Positions 43,051 to 54,720 of a stretch of DNA of 64,000 nt are shown piece by piece. This DNA is from Molanna angustata (taxonomy: Eukaryota; Arthropoda; Insecta; Trichoptera; Molannidae): contig OY754981.1 of NCBI GenBank assembly GCA_963576475.1, forward strand, positions 310,001 through 374,000, given 5' to 3'. Positions within the stretch are counted from its first letter, which is position 1; every line of letters starts with the position of its first letter. Made by a program: the position numbers and the translations under genes. The notes under the pieces are model-generated. The model was not told where the DNA came from. It did not search any database and saw nothing but the letters and a program-made list of their open reading frames with translations.

Positions 43051-45287
43051 CATTTAACATGATAAATATAAGATATATTATAAAAACGAGTGGGTTGTGG
43101 CCAAAGCTATACTTCTCCCTGCCAAGTCACTTCACAAAGTATTCAATTTTTGTATTGAAGATTTTCAGCATTTTCATCCATAGTTTGTTTTTGTTGTCAA
43201 GGTATATGTTCCTATATCCAGTGATTTATTAAATTATTTATGAAGGTATTGTGTTGACAAATTCTATCAGGCATTGACCTCGAGTACATTATAGGCAGTA
43301 CGGGTCAGGTTGTAAGTTTGATATAAATTAACAAAGGTACCTAGCCTAGATATTGTCATAATAAATTCGCCGTGTGGATGACATAATTGATATTCCAGGA
43401 AATGCTTGGTCTCTATGCGGCAATCAATGCAGCTGTCTTTGTAATGAGACGCCTTCTCTAACCATATTAAAGCTTAGTCCGCTGTACAACTTTGGGTTTT
43501 CGAAACATCCATAGTTGAAATTTGAAATGTTAACGTTAGTAGACCTTGGACCAAGATTCATATCGCAAATAGTTTCGAGGGACAGAGTTTAATGTTATTT
43601 GTTTATTTATTTGGGAATAAGTTATTTAAAAACCTGTCCACAAAGTACGCATTTCTAGTTGATTCTGAAAAAAATAATATTATATATTAAAAACTAGAAA
43701 AAATATATGAGTAAAAAAAATATGACAACAGTAACAAGGATAATGACCGAGATGGGGGGAGGAACTGTAGAAAGAGGAATAGAAAAGGGGAGGAATGTGA
43801 GAGGTAGAGCAACTGATGGTATGTCACAACACCTTTCGTCATTAGGATATCCGTCCGCACTCGCACCTAACACTCTCTCGGAATTTATCATAAGAAAGGA
43901 AAAATATGTCTATATCACTAAATCTTTCATTATTTTGCCGGCAAATTCGAGGGATAGTTGTAAACTTCCGATAGTTTGTTGTACAAAGTGGAACGTGAAA
44001 CAACTCGAGCCGTCTGGTAGATCTTCCAGAAACTCTGATTGGTATAAAGCTCATTAGTTCAGAAGAGTCAAAAAAATGGTTTATTACCTAAAAAAGATTG
44101 ATCGGCCATAATGCGTCGATTAACTAGTGTGTCAAATCTATGAAATTGAACTGATTTGGAATATTTATTATATTAAAAAATTTCCATTACATATACTCAG
44201 ACTCAGCTTTGAGAGTGAGACGAAGAAGTATATCTTAGAAAAAACATTTTATCATACAACTAACGTAATGCTAAATAAAAAAAATGGAAATTCCGGACAT
44301 GGCGTGATGGTACGTGTGCAGTGTTATATTGCATTAAAACTGTAATGAATTGCTGTCATTCTTCTTTCGTAGTTTTTAGGAATTAATGTTGTTGATATTT
44401 TTGGTTTCTTGGCAAAATGTTGGTGACTACCGCATTAAATTATTCCAATGACCTTCCACAGTCCACACATACAATTTCAGATTAAATAGTCTCGGTAATA
44501 ACTGCATTCTTCGTAAATGTATTTTCCGTCTTATTTATAAATGTCACAAACAATAATATTAATAATCCTAACATAACAATATCATTATGTATTTTATTTG
44601 TTATTCCGCTAATTCTCTGTTGAGACAGAGAAACTATCTTGCTAACTGAATTATTAACCCCATGTCACGCGCGCGGGTATCGGTGACCACGAAGTTTGCA
44701 AGTCTTTTTAGTAAAACGTGTCACTGAGATGTAATTCGACTGTTTTTATCTCCAAGGCCCTCTAAAATCTAATTGATCAAATTACAGAGGTTATTGACGG
44801 TTATAATTCCCTCCTAGTCTATTCTGAAACCCATAACTTCCATGTCCATCTACGTTCACTACTTCATACACAGATGCTAAAAAGAGGTCGATGCCACATC
44901 TGTCCACCAACCAGTGATAGAAAAACTACAGTGTGCTAGGAATATACATTGTCATATGTGTGATGATCACACATGAATAATTATTTATAAGTTGTTTCAT
45001 TGTTTTTAATATTTTTCTACTATTCCATATATAGAATGATTATACTTTCTATAAGTTAATTTAACCATTAGTTTAACTTCTTTCATAAAACAGATAATTA
45101 CTCGTTTGTGTACATATTTGTTTTGTACATATATTTTGGGGTAACTAACAACCCCGCCCGACTAATAACGTCTCGTTTTTGGCGTGTCCAATAAAATGTC
45201 AAATTCACTGGTGTTATTTATATTTCTGTGATACGTTTGTGTGTTATGAATTCCCCTTGAATGTTGCATTAAATGGATTTGTTTCAG
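43051..45287. other. AT-rich stretch, one tiny LINE end
   Basis: At 44292-44318 CCGGACATGGCGTGATGGTA, CGTG is the family E terminus with almost nothing upstream. The 116-codon plus frame 43707-44057 is Arg/Gly-rich at first but unrecognised. No other signals were seen. Confidence 0.4.
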
Positions 45288-45309
45288 TTGAAGTGAAATT
45301 ATGGCTAAG
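45288..45309 (+). other. Candidate start-codon micro-exon (22 bp)
   Basis: GGATTTGTTTCAG (to 45287) and GCTAAG|GTAAATG bracket 22 bases ending ATGGCTAAG (Met-Ala-Lys). The layout fits a first coding exon, but exons this short arise easily by chance in AT-rich DNA. No downstream partner exon was found in the window. Confidence 0.2.
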
Positions 45310-45744
45310 GTAAATGCTAGCTATGTTTTACGAGCAATATTTTTCTTGTTTACAGTTAATAATGGCAAGTAGGTGCATTATTATATAATGCTTGGTCTGA
45401 AATAACTCGTGTAATAAAATTTATGGTGGATACTAGTGTATTGTGAGCAAGGATGGATGGAAATGATTGTTTAATGTTATTTTTTATGATTAAAGGCCAA
45501 TGAATGTGAACAGTTAACTCTTTTCTCGTTGTATTGAAAAAAACAATGACTAGTGTACCCTTTATGTTCAGTCTTTGGAATCCATGGTATGCATATTTTT
45601 GCATTTTTTAACAGTTTTATTAAAAACACACCATGTTATTCTTCTGAAACAATGCTGATAAGGTATCACAGGAACTTCACAGGTGATTGTTGAAGAGAGA
45701 AGATATATCTAGTGCATACTCCAACTCTATCATTATCAATCATT

Positions 45745-46080
45745 ATTACTGGCGTTACCATCCCTTACAGACCCTGGCCTCTTCCAAAAGTCGTCTCCAT
45801 CCATCCCTATCGACCGCCAGCCTTCTCCAATTCATCAGGTCCATTTCTCTTATATCACACAGCATGGCTTCCAGACATCTCAACTTAGGTCTGCCTCTAC
45901 TTCTTCTCCCTTCGAGGTGCCTAATACCTTTTTAGGAACACGGTCATCATCCATCCGTCAAATATGTCCAAACCAATGTAGGCAAATTTTAATAAATTGG
46001 ACTACATTTGTTTCGTTGTATATTACCTCTAGCTCATGATTATTCTCCAGGTCCCTCCATCGTTAGTTGAGCCCTTCACT
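45745..46080 (-). mobile_element. LINE C-terminal remnant
   Basis: On minus, frames read GRRSRGRPKLRCLEAMLCDI, REMDLMNWRRLAVDRDGWRR, LLEEARVCKGW, then stop, with more damaged codons upstream (MDDDRVPKK-like). RGRPKLRxL...W-R-x-L-A-x-D-R-x-x-W is a typical insect LINE end. It is 5'-truncated. Confidence 0.75.
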
Positions 46081-46905
46081 CCAACTCCATACTATAGCTA
46101 AAATTCTGCAGTGAGATATTCACAAAGGTCACTATCCTTAGTTTTGAGGAAGCAGAATGTTTTTTTTAATAAGGACCTAATATCTACAATCAATTCTTCG
46201 AAGTAATATCATCATGCTATGCTCTTTATCTTTGATACTTCTATTTGTGCAGTTTTGAAATTGTCAGAACTTTATTTGTTACATAGTATCAGCGTTTCTG
46301 ATTCAGTTAAGTAATCAACTGTTGTAGGTTTTGTACTTATTTTATGCCTTTTAAATTATTATCTTTATCTTTTGACAGACCTATTGGTCTGTTGGACAGA
46401 AGCCACCCTTTGCCTCCTGAGATGATGTCAAAATGTCCTTCCTTTCTTTAGTGATCTTTCGGGTAGACGGCCTCCGGAGGGGATTTCATTAAATGAGCCA
46501 GTTGCTGTTCATTTTAGCTGCATTTATTAAAAGATTTGTTAATATACATTTCATTATCTTCAACTTATTCACGTCTTTTTCAAGATTGAACCACTCCTTT
46601 TGAGTCCCTATAATATTGGTCATTAAAGAACAATATTTTTCTTCCTATTGTTTTTTTTACATGTATCTGTTTGTTATATCATTTGTTCGAAATTCAATGG
46701 TCGTGGGTTTAAGTTGAAGGTAACATTAATAACAATCGATCACTGAGTCTAACGCGGCTATTGAATATTCTTTTGTAGACATCATAATTAATTTGATTTT
46801 TGTTTGGTCCAAGTTTGTACGTCGGCGTTTCGGGACCGTTGTTTCAAATAATGTTCTGCTAAGTGATTGTTGTATCAAATAATGAAACAGCGCCTATTTT
46901 TATAC
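46081..46905. other. Unassigned stretch
   Basis: A GC-richer bit at 46440-46490 (GGGTAGACGGCCTCCGGAGG) and paired GACAGACC/GGTCTG bases near 46376 are visible, but no family was recognised. Confidence 0.3.
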
Positions 46906-46910
46906 GTCAA

Positions 46911-47340
46911 TTTTTTTTTTTTTTTTTTAACATGTCTACGTAGGGGACGCCAGCTATTAGGATTTGGGTCCATTTTACTCTTCCGAAGAAGCGCACTACG
47001 TAGCGTTGGGAGGGGTTTGCAATCTAGAGAAGAGTTTATTAATTCGGATTTTAAAAAGACCCGGGTTGTACGAAGATGGAAACACAGAATTCGGAAGATC
47101 GTTCCACAGTCGGGCTGCTGTGTTAATAAAGGAGTTCGAGAAGCGACTTGTTCGTATATGTTGAAGGTCCACTGTGAATGGATGCTGCGATTGAGTGAAG
47201 CGAGTGACTCTGTTGCGAGTGGGTGGAGGAGGGACCAAAGATGCAAGTTCTTCTGAGCAATTCCCGTGGTAGTATCTATAGAATAAACTTAAAATACCGA
47301 CTCTGCGTCTGTGTTCTAGTGATTGCAATCCATCAGTCAT
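46911..47340 (-). mobile_element. LINE (CR1/jockey-like) C-terminus with poly(A) tail
   Basis: The 114-codon minus frame 46996-47340 reads LQSLEHRRRVGILSLFYRYY, PPPPTRNRVTRFTQSQHPFT, RFSNSFINTAARLWNDLP and YNPGLFKIRINKLF, then stop. This is the well-conserved end of ORF2 in this LINE group. A 3' UTR of about 70 bases leads to an 18-base A run on minus (46928 to 46911). The coding part has no internal stop, so the insertion is fairly young. Reverse transcriptase is cut off. Confidence 0.85.
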
Positions 47341-48584
47341 CCATCAATTGTCTTTGTGTTAAGAAAATATCCGGAACCACGTGTTGCTAAGCATTCTGAT
47401 TTCTCGAGAAATGAGAATTCGATATAACTTCTCAAATAAAAAAGCAGCAAAGAAACGTTGAAAGTTATCTAGAAGTTTGTAGACATTTTTTATCATACCT
47501 AGATTTCTTAAAACCTTTCTAAAATGATATTTTTTTTGCTGAACCTCTATTCAGCAGCACAACGCTATAAAAATGTAAGCGTTTATATATGAACCAAAAA
47601 TATTCGTACAATTTTTGTTTTATATCTTAAATGTGATGTGATTAAATAGGTTTCATATAATATTTTGTCGATCAAATTAACGTAAATTTGCGTTTCTACC
47701 ATTTTGATTCATATCTATCTTACATAGGTGTCCTCAAATCCAAATCAAATGATCAATTCATCTTCGCGAATAAATTCTTATTGGAAAGAAAATTATGGTA
47801 CTTAGTTGTCTTTTGTTTTCGAAACGACAATCAATCGAAGTGATTTCCATTTCAATAGATCACCATTTTAAGCGAAGATTTACTGACCAATCTCACATGT
47901 AGGTACATAAGTTATCTTGTAAATGTTTTATTTCTTTGCTATTTTTAACAGATAAAAATATAAGCAGTTTCCCTATTAAACAATTTTGAAATATATATAA
48001 AAATAGGTAAACCGTTTTTGTACAGTCTAATATTTTAATTAAAATCAATGATTTCTCGACCCATTTTATTCCATTCAATTGTTAATTAGATTAGTTATAA
48101 ATAATCAACGTTGTTCGTGAAGATTGCTTTCATTAATATAAAAAGTGAAATATAAGGAAAACATAATTGTTTCAAATGTATTCGTAAGTACATTGTTGTT
48201 AGTGTGGTATCTTTATGTCTATTTCTTTTATATGTTAGACAAGCGATGAGTTCTGGGAACGGTAATAGAAACATATGCGAAATTGATGAGAAAGCAAAAG
48301 TGTGGTAATTAGCTAGAAAGTCAATGTTGTATAACGACAACAAATGTCTTATATATGGTTGATGTGTTAGAACGAGGAATATAATATCTGCTGTGATATT
48401 CGGTGGGAAATTATTGTTATTAACTTTTCTGATGAATCATAGAAGTGCTTGACCTTTCACCATCTAAATTTATATCGAATATCAATTAAAATCAATTAGA
48501 CTCCGCGCACTTCTTTTTTTTTACTAATTATTTTTCGAGTATTTTGTGTTGTGCTTTCCTCGATGTATTATAAATAAACTGAAT
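47341..48584. other. AT-rich stretch, nothing recognised
   Basis: No coding or repeat assignment can be made. Confidence 0.4.
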
Positions 48585-48775
48585 TGACTTATATAGCGCC
48601 GTTTTTGTGATAACCTCACCTCGAGGGCGCTTTGAATAGATTGCTAGTTCAGGTTCTTATAAGATGTGAGTTTATTTTTCAGGTGTTATCTAAATAGGTT
48701 GAAGAACCGCCTCAGTAGTTAATTCCACGAGGCTGGGCCAGCCACAGCAAGAGATGTTGTGTTAACTCTTATCTA
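48585..48775 (+). repeat. Repeat family O, longest copy
   Basis: It contains CTTATATAGCGCCGTTTTTG, CCTCACCTCGAGGGCGCTTT and later CACGAGGCTGGGCCAGCCAC, which includes a CTGGGCCAG palindrome. Short relatives are at 33365 and 38430. The class is unknown; no coding. Confidence 0.5.
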
Positions 48776-48825
48776 TTCCGGTTAACTAATATTATGTGTA
48801 ACTACTTATTCGTATTTATTCTTCT

Positions 48826-48940
48826 TTTTGTGCCATGTCAGGTCTCCTCAACGTCGGCCACCATCCTGGCATAGGCATCTTTGTCTTGGGCTCCTCTCCA
48901 CTCCTGATGCTTCTTAGCCAAGACGCACATCGACTCAATT
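48826..48940 (-). mobile_element. LINE family F 3' end
   Basis: On minus AKKHQEWRGAQDKDAYARMV, ADVEET precedes a stop and ACATGGCACAAAAAGAAG. The AQDKDAY and VADV phrases and the terminus match 35330-35398. It is 5'-truncated. Confidence 0.7.
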
Positions 48941-49254
48941 TTTCCTCTCATTTCATTTCCATTCGTTACATTCCCTAAACTAATTTTGTGTCCCTTATTA
49001 TCTAGATGTATTTTTGTACCTGGCCATCTACATATTATACAATTTATGCATCTAATCCTGTATGTGTATGTATGCCTATATTTATGTATTTAATGTTTTC
49101 TTATTCTCTTCAATTTGTTAAATCATCTATATAGTAGAGTCGAATGATATTACTTGCTGTTTTTTTTTCGTCCTGACGGAGAAGTGGTTTACTTTGAAAC
49201 AAAAAAAACCTTCAATTTTTCTTATTTACATTTTGAGTATATAGCAAGAGTCGC
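48941..49254. other. Unassigned AT-rich stretch
   Basis: No features were recognised. Confidence 0.4.
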
Positions 49255-49385
49255 TGGAATGGAATGGTATGGACCAAGTGAAATATATTTTTGAAAGAAG
49301 GAAGCAATAGAGGGTGTAGGTGAATGGCGTTCAGTTCTCTCTGCGTACCTCGTTAGGGTCATGGCATAGGTATTTTTTTGTGTAA
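49255..49385 (+). mobile_element. LINE family E, short 3' remnant
   Basis: GGTGAATGGCGTTCAGTTCT, CTCTGCGTACCTCGTTAGGG and TCATGGCAT match the end of family E with substitutions. Upstream codons are unreadable. Confidence 0.6.
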
Positions 49386-49929
49386 CAATTTATTGAACTA
49401 ATCTTAAAATATGACGCACATTTGTGTCATTATTGTTAAAAAATATATTTACCATAATACAGTATAAAAAGCCGACATTTTAATCTATCGGATGTATTTA
49501 AGTAGCTGTTTTTATGCTTTGTTTTTATGAACCCTGTTTAGGATAATGTTATAAAAACTGGTTATATAAATCCGCTTTATAATTGACACAAATTGGAAGG
49601 TCGATATTTAAAATTCTAAATTTACTTCATTATCGCGAATCTCTGGCAAGTTTTTAGGATGTTACTCATGTTTTTCTACTTTGGTATAATGTATATTTAT
49701 TTTTCATATACCTGTACTGTTACGTTTTTAAATCTATCTTATAAATCACTGAATCATAATCTTATACAATATTCTTTATCTACGTAATGTTTTGACCTTC
49801 AGAATATAACAAAATTCACCCAGGACCTTTATGAGTTCTTATACATTGTGATATCTTAACCACAAATTAATATTTTGCGATCTTTTTTTGAGGTAATATT
49901 TATTTTTGTTTTAGTAGCATAGATTATTA
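49386..49929. other. AT-rich stretch, nothing recognised
   Basis: No features were recognised. Confidence 0.4.
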
Positions 49930-50065
49930 TATCTTCATTCATTCATACCATTACGGCATTAACCGCAATGTGAGTTAATCAGCGATGGGTGTGGGTGTGG
50001 GTGTGAGCATTATCTTGTAAAGGAAGCACGACTCGTGCGTATATCCCAACGGCGGACACCGGGAC
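49930..50065 (-). repeat. Repeat family J, 3' part
   Basis: On plus CTTCATTCATTCATACCATT, ACGGCATTAACCGCAATGTG is the inverted end of family J; GGTGTGGGTGTGGGTGTG has expanded inside this copy. Confidence 0.6.
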
Positions 50066-50142
50066 GACCACTAAGGAGATGTAGGGAAAGTTTACCAGAA
50101 TCAAGACTGACTCCTGTTTGTTTTGTTCTTAAAATACAAAAA

Positions 50143-50276
50143 ATCGACAAATTTTGGGTTTCCGATAATTTCAATTACGTATGAACCCTTTTTAACGCAT
50201 GCGATAGTTACCCCAACACGCAACTTCATAGTGTAGGTATTAGTGGTTTTAATATATATCGTGTTTTCAGTCACTG
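50143..50276 (+). repeat. Repeat family Q, first copy
   Basis: TTTTGGGTTTCCGATAATTT, ATGAACCCTTTTTAACGCAT and ATATCGTGTTTTCAG are matched in order and orientation by 53137-53257. No open frame is shared between the copies, so it is a non-coding repeat of unknown class. Confidence 0.65.
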
Positions 50277-50894
50277 TATCGTTATGTGTCCTCTTAATTA
50301 CTTTTTTTAATTTATTATTTCCATAATAGAGTACAATAAATTCAATATAACAAAACATAAATATTATAGTGGAATTTATTTCCTCACTAGGCAAAGCCTG
50401 TTATGAGGTTATACTAACAATAATTATGAAATACATTTTTGCTACATAAATTTTCATTAGTATAACAATAAACATATATAAAGAACAATAAATAACTAAA
50501 CAAGTGGACCAAAAAACAAGTGTATTTATGAAGGTGAGGGTGTGTTTACATGTGTAAGACGACAATGTGGGGATATGTGTAATAAGAATGTATGATGGCG
50601 TTTGAAACAATCTCTTTCGGAGTGGAAAAATCATCTTAGAACAAATGTCAATTCTCTCCCTGACTCTTCTCTCCCTCTCCGAATTAACCAATCAGTAACC
50701 AGCTTTCCAAAATTACGTCCACTCAGCTGGACTAAGTCCAATATAGGTATGTATTATCAGATACAACTCTTATTATATATTTTGGGTGCTAAAAATGTGT
50801 AAGGCAAAAGTATTATGTGTCTGTTGCAGCAAATGTCTATTTCGTGTATTGAAAGTCATGGCTATACATATTGTGATATATATTTTTCTGGGTT

Positions 50895-51337
50895 TTATGT
50901 AGTTGTATAGTTGCACTTAGGTAGAGAAATTACGTAAAGTCCCAACATTAGTAATAATGTGCATTGTTTATGTAGTTGTATAGTTGCACTTAGGTAGAGA
51001 AATTACGTAAAGTCCCAACATTAGTAATAATGTGCATTGTTTATGTAGTTGTATAGTTGCACTTAGGTAGAGAAATTACGTAAAGTCCCAACATTAGTAA
51101 TAATGTGCATTGTTTATGTAGTTGTATAGTTGCACTTAGGTAGAGAAATTACGTAAAGTCCCAACATTAGTAATAATGTGCATTGTTTATGTAGTTGTAT
51201 AGTTGCACTTAGGTAGAGAAATTACGTAAAGTCCCAACATTAGTAATAATGTGCATTGTTTATGTAGTTGTATAGTTGCACTTAGGTAGAGAAATTACGT
51301 AAAGTCCCAACATTAGTAATAATGTGCATTGTTTATG
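50895..51337 (+). repeat. Minisatellite: six 73-bp units
   Basis: The unit (starting TTATGTAGTTGTATAGTTGC) begins at 50895, 50968, 51041, 51114, 51187 and 51260, with five extra bases at the end. All units read identically, which indicates very recent expansion or ongoing homogenisation. Each contains TTACGTAA and CATTAGTAATAATG, both short palindromes. There is no continuous open frame across the units. Confidence 0.97.
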
Positions 51338-53136
51338 ATTTATCAAATCGTATTTTCCTAACGATTCTCTGTTATAATAAAATACTTCGTAAGTTTTACA
51401 TTACCTATATAATACCTACCTACAAGCAGAAACTGGGATTCGATGTTTTCCAGTTGATATTTAGTCGAAACGATCGTTCCTTTAATCTTTATGAAATATA
51501 AATCAGTAAATATGATTTTAAAAACCCTCGAAAGTTTCTGTTTTCATTTGTACATATTACGAAGCTCCCAATTCAAGTACATTCCTTATTCCAGACGGCA
51601 CAAATTGAACCGCAAGAAATTAAATCACGCTGATTTGTCAAGTTTACTCCAAGTCTGATCCATTTTCATTAATTCGCCATATTTTAATAAATCGTAGATT
51701 CATACAATAAATCTTATAATCTACCAACTACATATATAAGACTTACGAACGTCCGCTCTAGCTGCTGCTACTTGAATTACTAGCAAGGACATACCGTACA
51801 TGGTCCTTCTATTGCATATCACCTCTTTTAGCATTTTATATTATTTTTGCTGCATCTATAAACGCAATTAAACGTTGGCTGTGTATCATTTTTTTGTCGA
51901 CTGCAATCATATTTGTACGCAGTCAACTGAAATGGAGTATTTTTTATTATATTCCAAATAGATTTATATGAGTTTTATATGAACGGGAGTAATAATTTTT
52001 GTTGAACAGTTGTCTACGCATTTGTAAAAAAAACACGCATTCCCATTTATTTTATTTCAATTGGATTCGTAAAACTTGCTACCAATTTTGGAGATGACAA
52101 CTTCCTCGTCGTTCTTACTTACAAACAACATCATAGTTTAAAGTAATCAGAATTTGTGAATTTTATTTATGTATTACGACACTCATATTGTATGCATAAC
52201 TCTATTATAAGATCAAACTGTTAATTCAGGTTCCACAATGTATAATTATTTCCATTCACAGGACGATTGTTTCGACTGATGAAGCTCTTATCAGCCGGTG
52301 GAGTTAAATTGAATCTATAAATATTGATTTTTTAAATTCATACCATATATCTAATCGCAAAATTTTAAGAAGCAACCTTTGCTTTTGATTTTCATCAAAT
52401 CATCATCATCTTGTGTCGTTGTTGTAACGAACTATTTTTTTTATTGATTTTCTTCTGCATTAATTTATCATGACGCTAATGGCAATCGTGTCATTTTGCT
52501 TTCGAAGGTACTCTTAAATGATTAAGAAAGTTATTACCGTGGAAATATTTTAATGATCGATACAATTACGTCGTAATATCATAAAAATGTCGTGATTCAA
52601 TCGTTTTTATTGCATTGTGTTGCCTTTTTCGATTGTACACTGTTACGATAAACCATTCCCTGTTAGCCGGCTTTAGTAATAATTCTGGTACATCTTTGCA
52701 ATAATAAGTCTGACAGGAACGTTTGCATGGAAATACGAGTATAACTTAGCAAAAATACACAATTTTGCGATCTGTGAACCCATGTGACGGGTTCAAGTTA
52801 TTTTTTTAAGACCAAACGCATCTTCACATTACTACATTTATACCAAAACCAAAACGATTTTTAAAAAACTTTTAAGTTTTTTTTCAAGTTTTATAAAGCA
52901 CCGTTTTGCAAAATCTCGCCATAAAAAAGCTTTACAGGATCAATTTGAAATCCAATTTTCAAATATGTTGATCAGTGTGTTTCTAAAAACAATAACATTG
53001 AATATTTTCAAAATTTCTTTGTCGTTACGCAATTTTATAATTCAGCATAAATTCCTTTTTTATATCATTTTTTTTAAATACCCGAATTCGAGATTGTTAT
53101 TTTTTTCATTTCAAGTCGGGTTTGTTTCTAAAAAAT
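51338..53136. other. AT-rich stretch, nothing recognised
   Basis: No coding, RNA gene or repeat family was recognised in these 1.8 kb. Confidence 0.45.
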
Positions 53137-53257
53137 GACAAAAAATTTTGGGTTTCCGATCATTTAAATCACGTATAGACCCTTTTTCACGCACGCGATA
53201 ACTAACACGTTACTTGATAGTGCATTAGGCGGTTTTGATATATCATGTTTTCAGGCG
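53137..53257 (+). repeat. Repeat family Q, second copy
   Basis: TTTTGGGTTTCCGATCATTT, AGACCCTTTTTCACGCACGC and ATATCATGTTTTCAG match 50143-50276. Confidence 0.65.
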
Positions 53258-53524
53258 CTAAATATATGCCTTATATTACTGGCAGAGGGAGTAGGAGATC
53301 CTCGTGTCGCAATAAATGGCCCATTCAATTCACACGCCTTTGATATGGTGTTCAACATGTAGGTACTGTGTAGGATTTAATTAAGGTAATGTACAATGTA
53401 CACTTCCTCAAACCTACCATATGCAAGTGTTTAATTTCTTTTTGTTTATCAATTTATTTACTAGTGTCTCCAGCTCAGAAAATGATCCAGGATGGTGACA
53501 TAGGAGTCATACGACTTAAGTTTT

Positions 53525-53870
53525 CGTATAGTTTATCGGATTTTAAAGTTTCGGTACCAGCGCTGAGAGCCAGTGTACATCCACTGATTTCGCCACGTGG
53601 ATGTATTGGAGGCTTCCACTAAATTTCTTAGGCTGGCAGTCTTGCACCACGTGTTTCACCGGCTGTTCATTTCCCACCTCCAGAGTAAGTAATTGCAGCA
53701 GCCACAGAGTATTCATCTGTGGCAGCAGCTCTGCTCTGTTCTCACTCTTGTTTTGCAGTACCCAAACCCTCAGTGGCAGGTCAAAACCAGTTACTCGATT
53801 TGTAGGGTCCGCTATTAGTTGTTTATTTTGACTTGCCACTACGCCACTGCGATATGTTAAATCAAATTCA
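53525..53870 (-). mobile_element. Jockey-like LINE C-terminal fragment
   Basis: On minus the frame reads VASQNKQLIADPTNRVTGFD, LPLRVWVLQNKSENRAELLP, EQPVKHVVQDCQPKKFSGS, YIHVAKSVDVHWLSALVPKL. This is the same C-terminal block as at 31640 (NKxRTGxG... H-VV-x-D-C...), with the zinc-knuckle Cys region scrambled by a short frameshift. It is 5'-truncated and inactive. Confidence 0.75.
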
Positions 53871-54289
53871 ATTGATTTAATCTTTAATTGATAATCATGT
53901 TTAGTAATTATAATTATTGTCAAATATATAGATAATAACATCGTGACACGAAGTGGAACAGTCTGGTTTCAAGTATTTTAAATCAAGTGGTCAAAATATA
54001 TTATGTCTTTGAAAATTAAGTCTATGGCAGCCCATGGGGCAAGCATAGGTAGGTACCTCATACAGAGGTCACACATTCTTATTGGCTTTTTTTAGTATTG
54101 TCACAATGTTCACGTACGTATATGGCAGACTCGTGACAATCACAAATTGTGCTTTGGTATTTTATTTTGTCACTAGTTGTTACTTAATGTAAATATCTGT
54201 GACACGTTTGGAATTTATCACTCACTATGTATATAATGTCGACTGGAGTACAACGGAATATGTAGTTATGCTCAAATTCAAATATAATT
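53871..54289. other. AT-rich stretch, nothing recognised
   Basis: No features were recognised. Confidence 0.4.
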
Positions 54290-54720
54290 TCATACATACC
54301 ATCACGTCATGTCCCTAACGGAGTTGACAGAGAGAACCGTGCGCCATATACTCTTATTTTCGCACACATTTCTGGCTTCCTTTACAACGTTTCATGTATG
54401 CTCGTCGATTGTTCAAGCTTCTTCTGTTTACTTCTTTCAAAAAACCATTCACGTGGTCATATCATCCCTTTCTGGGGTGGCTTCTGCTATTCACTCCATC
54501 TTTTACACCCATGTATATTTTTTAGGTCAGTTGTTCATCGTTCATTCAATATGACCAAACCACCTCAGGGAATTCACTTTCATTTTACTTATAATATCCT
54601 TCTTTATCTTGCATTCTCTCCTTTTGTCCTCATTGTTTATTTTATCATTATATTTTTCTTTTGCATACTCTTCTTAGAGATCTCAATTCTTGAACAATTT
54701 GACTTGACTCATATTAAAGC
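54290..54720 (-). mobile_element. LINE family E, C-terminal remnant with 3' end
   Basis: On minus, VNSLRWFGHIE, then SRSHPRKG-YDHVN and LNNRRAYMKRC appear in shifting frames, ending TCCGTTAGGGACATGACGTG and ATGGTATG. It is longer but more damaged than the 62400 copy. LRWFGH is the usual phrase after the reverse transcriptase thumb. Confidence 0.8.

Noticed and set aside
43707..44057. A host gene (116-codon frame)
   Set aside because: There is no recognisable domain or splice context, and two opposed frames are open over the same DNA.
50895..51337. A CRISPR-like array
   Set aside because: The units are contiguous and identical, with no unique spacers, and the DNA is eukaryotic in character.
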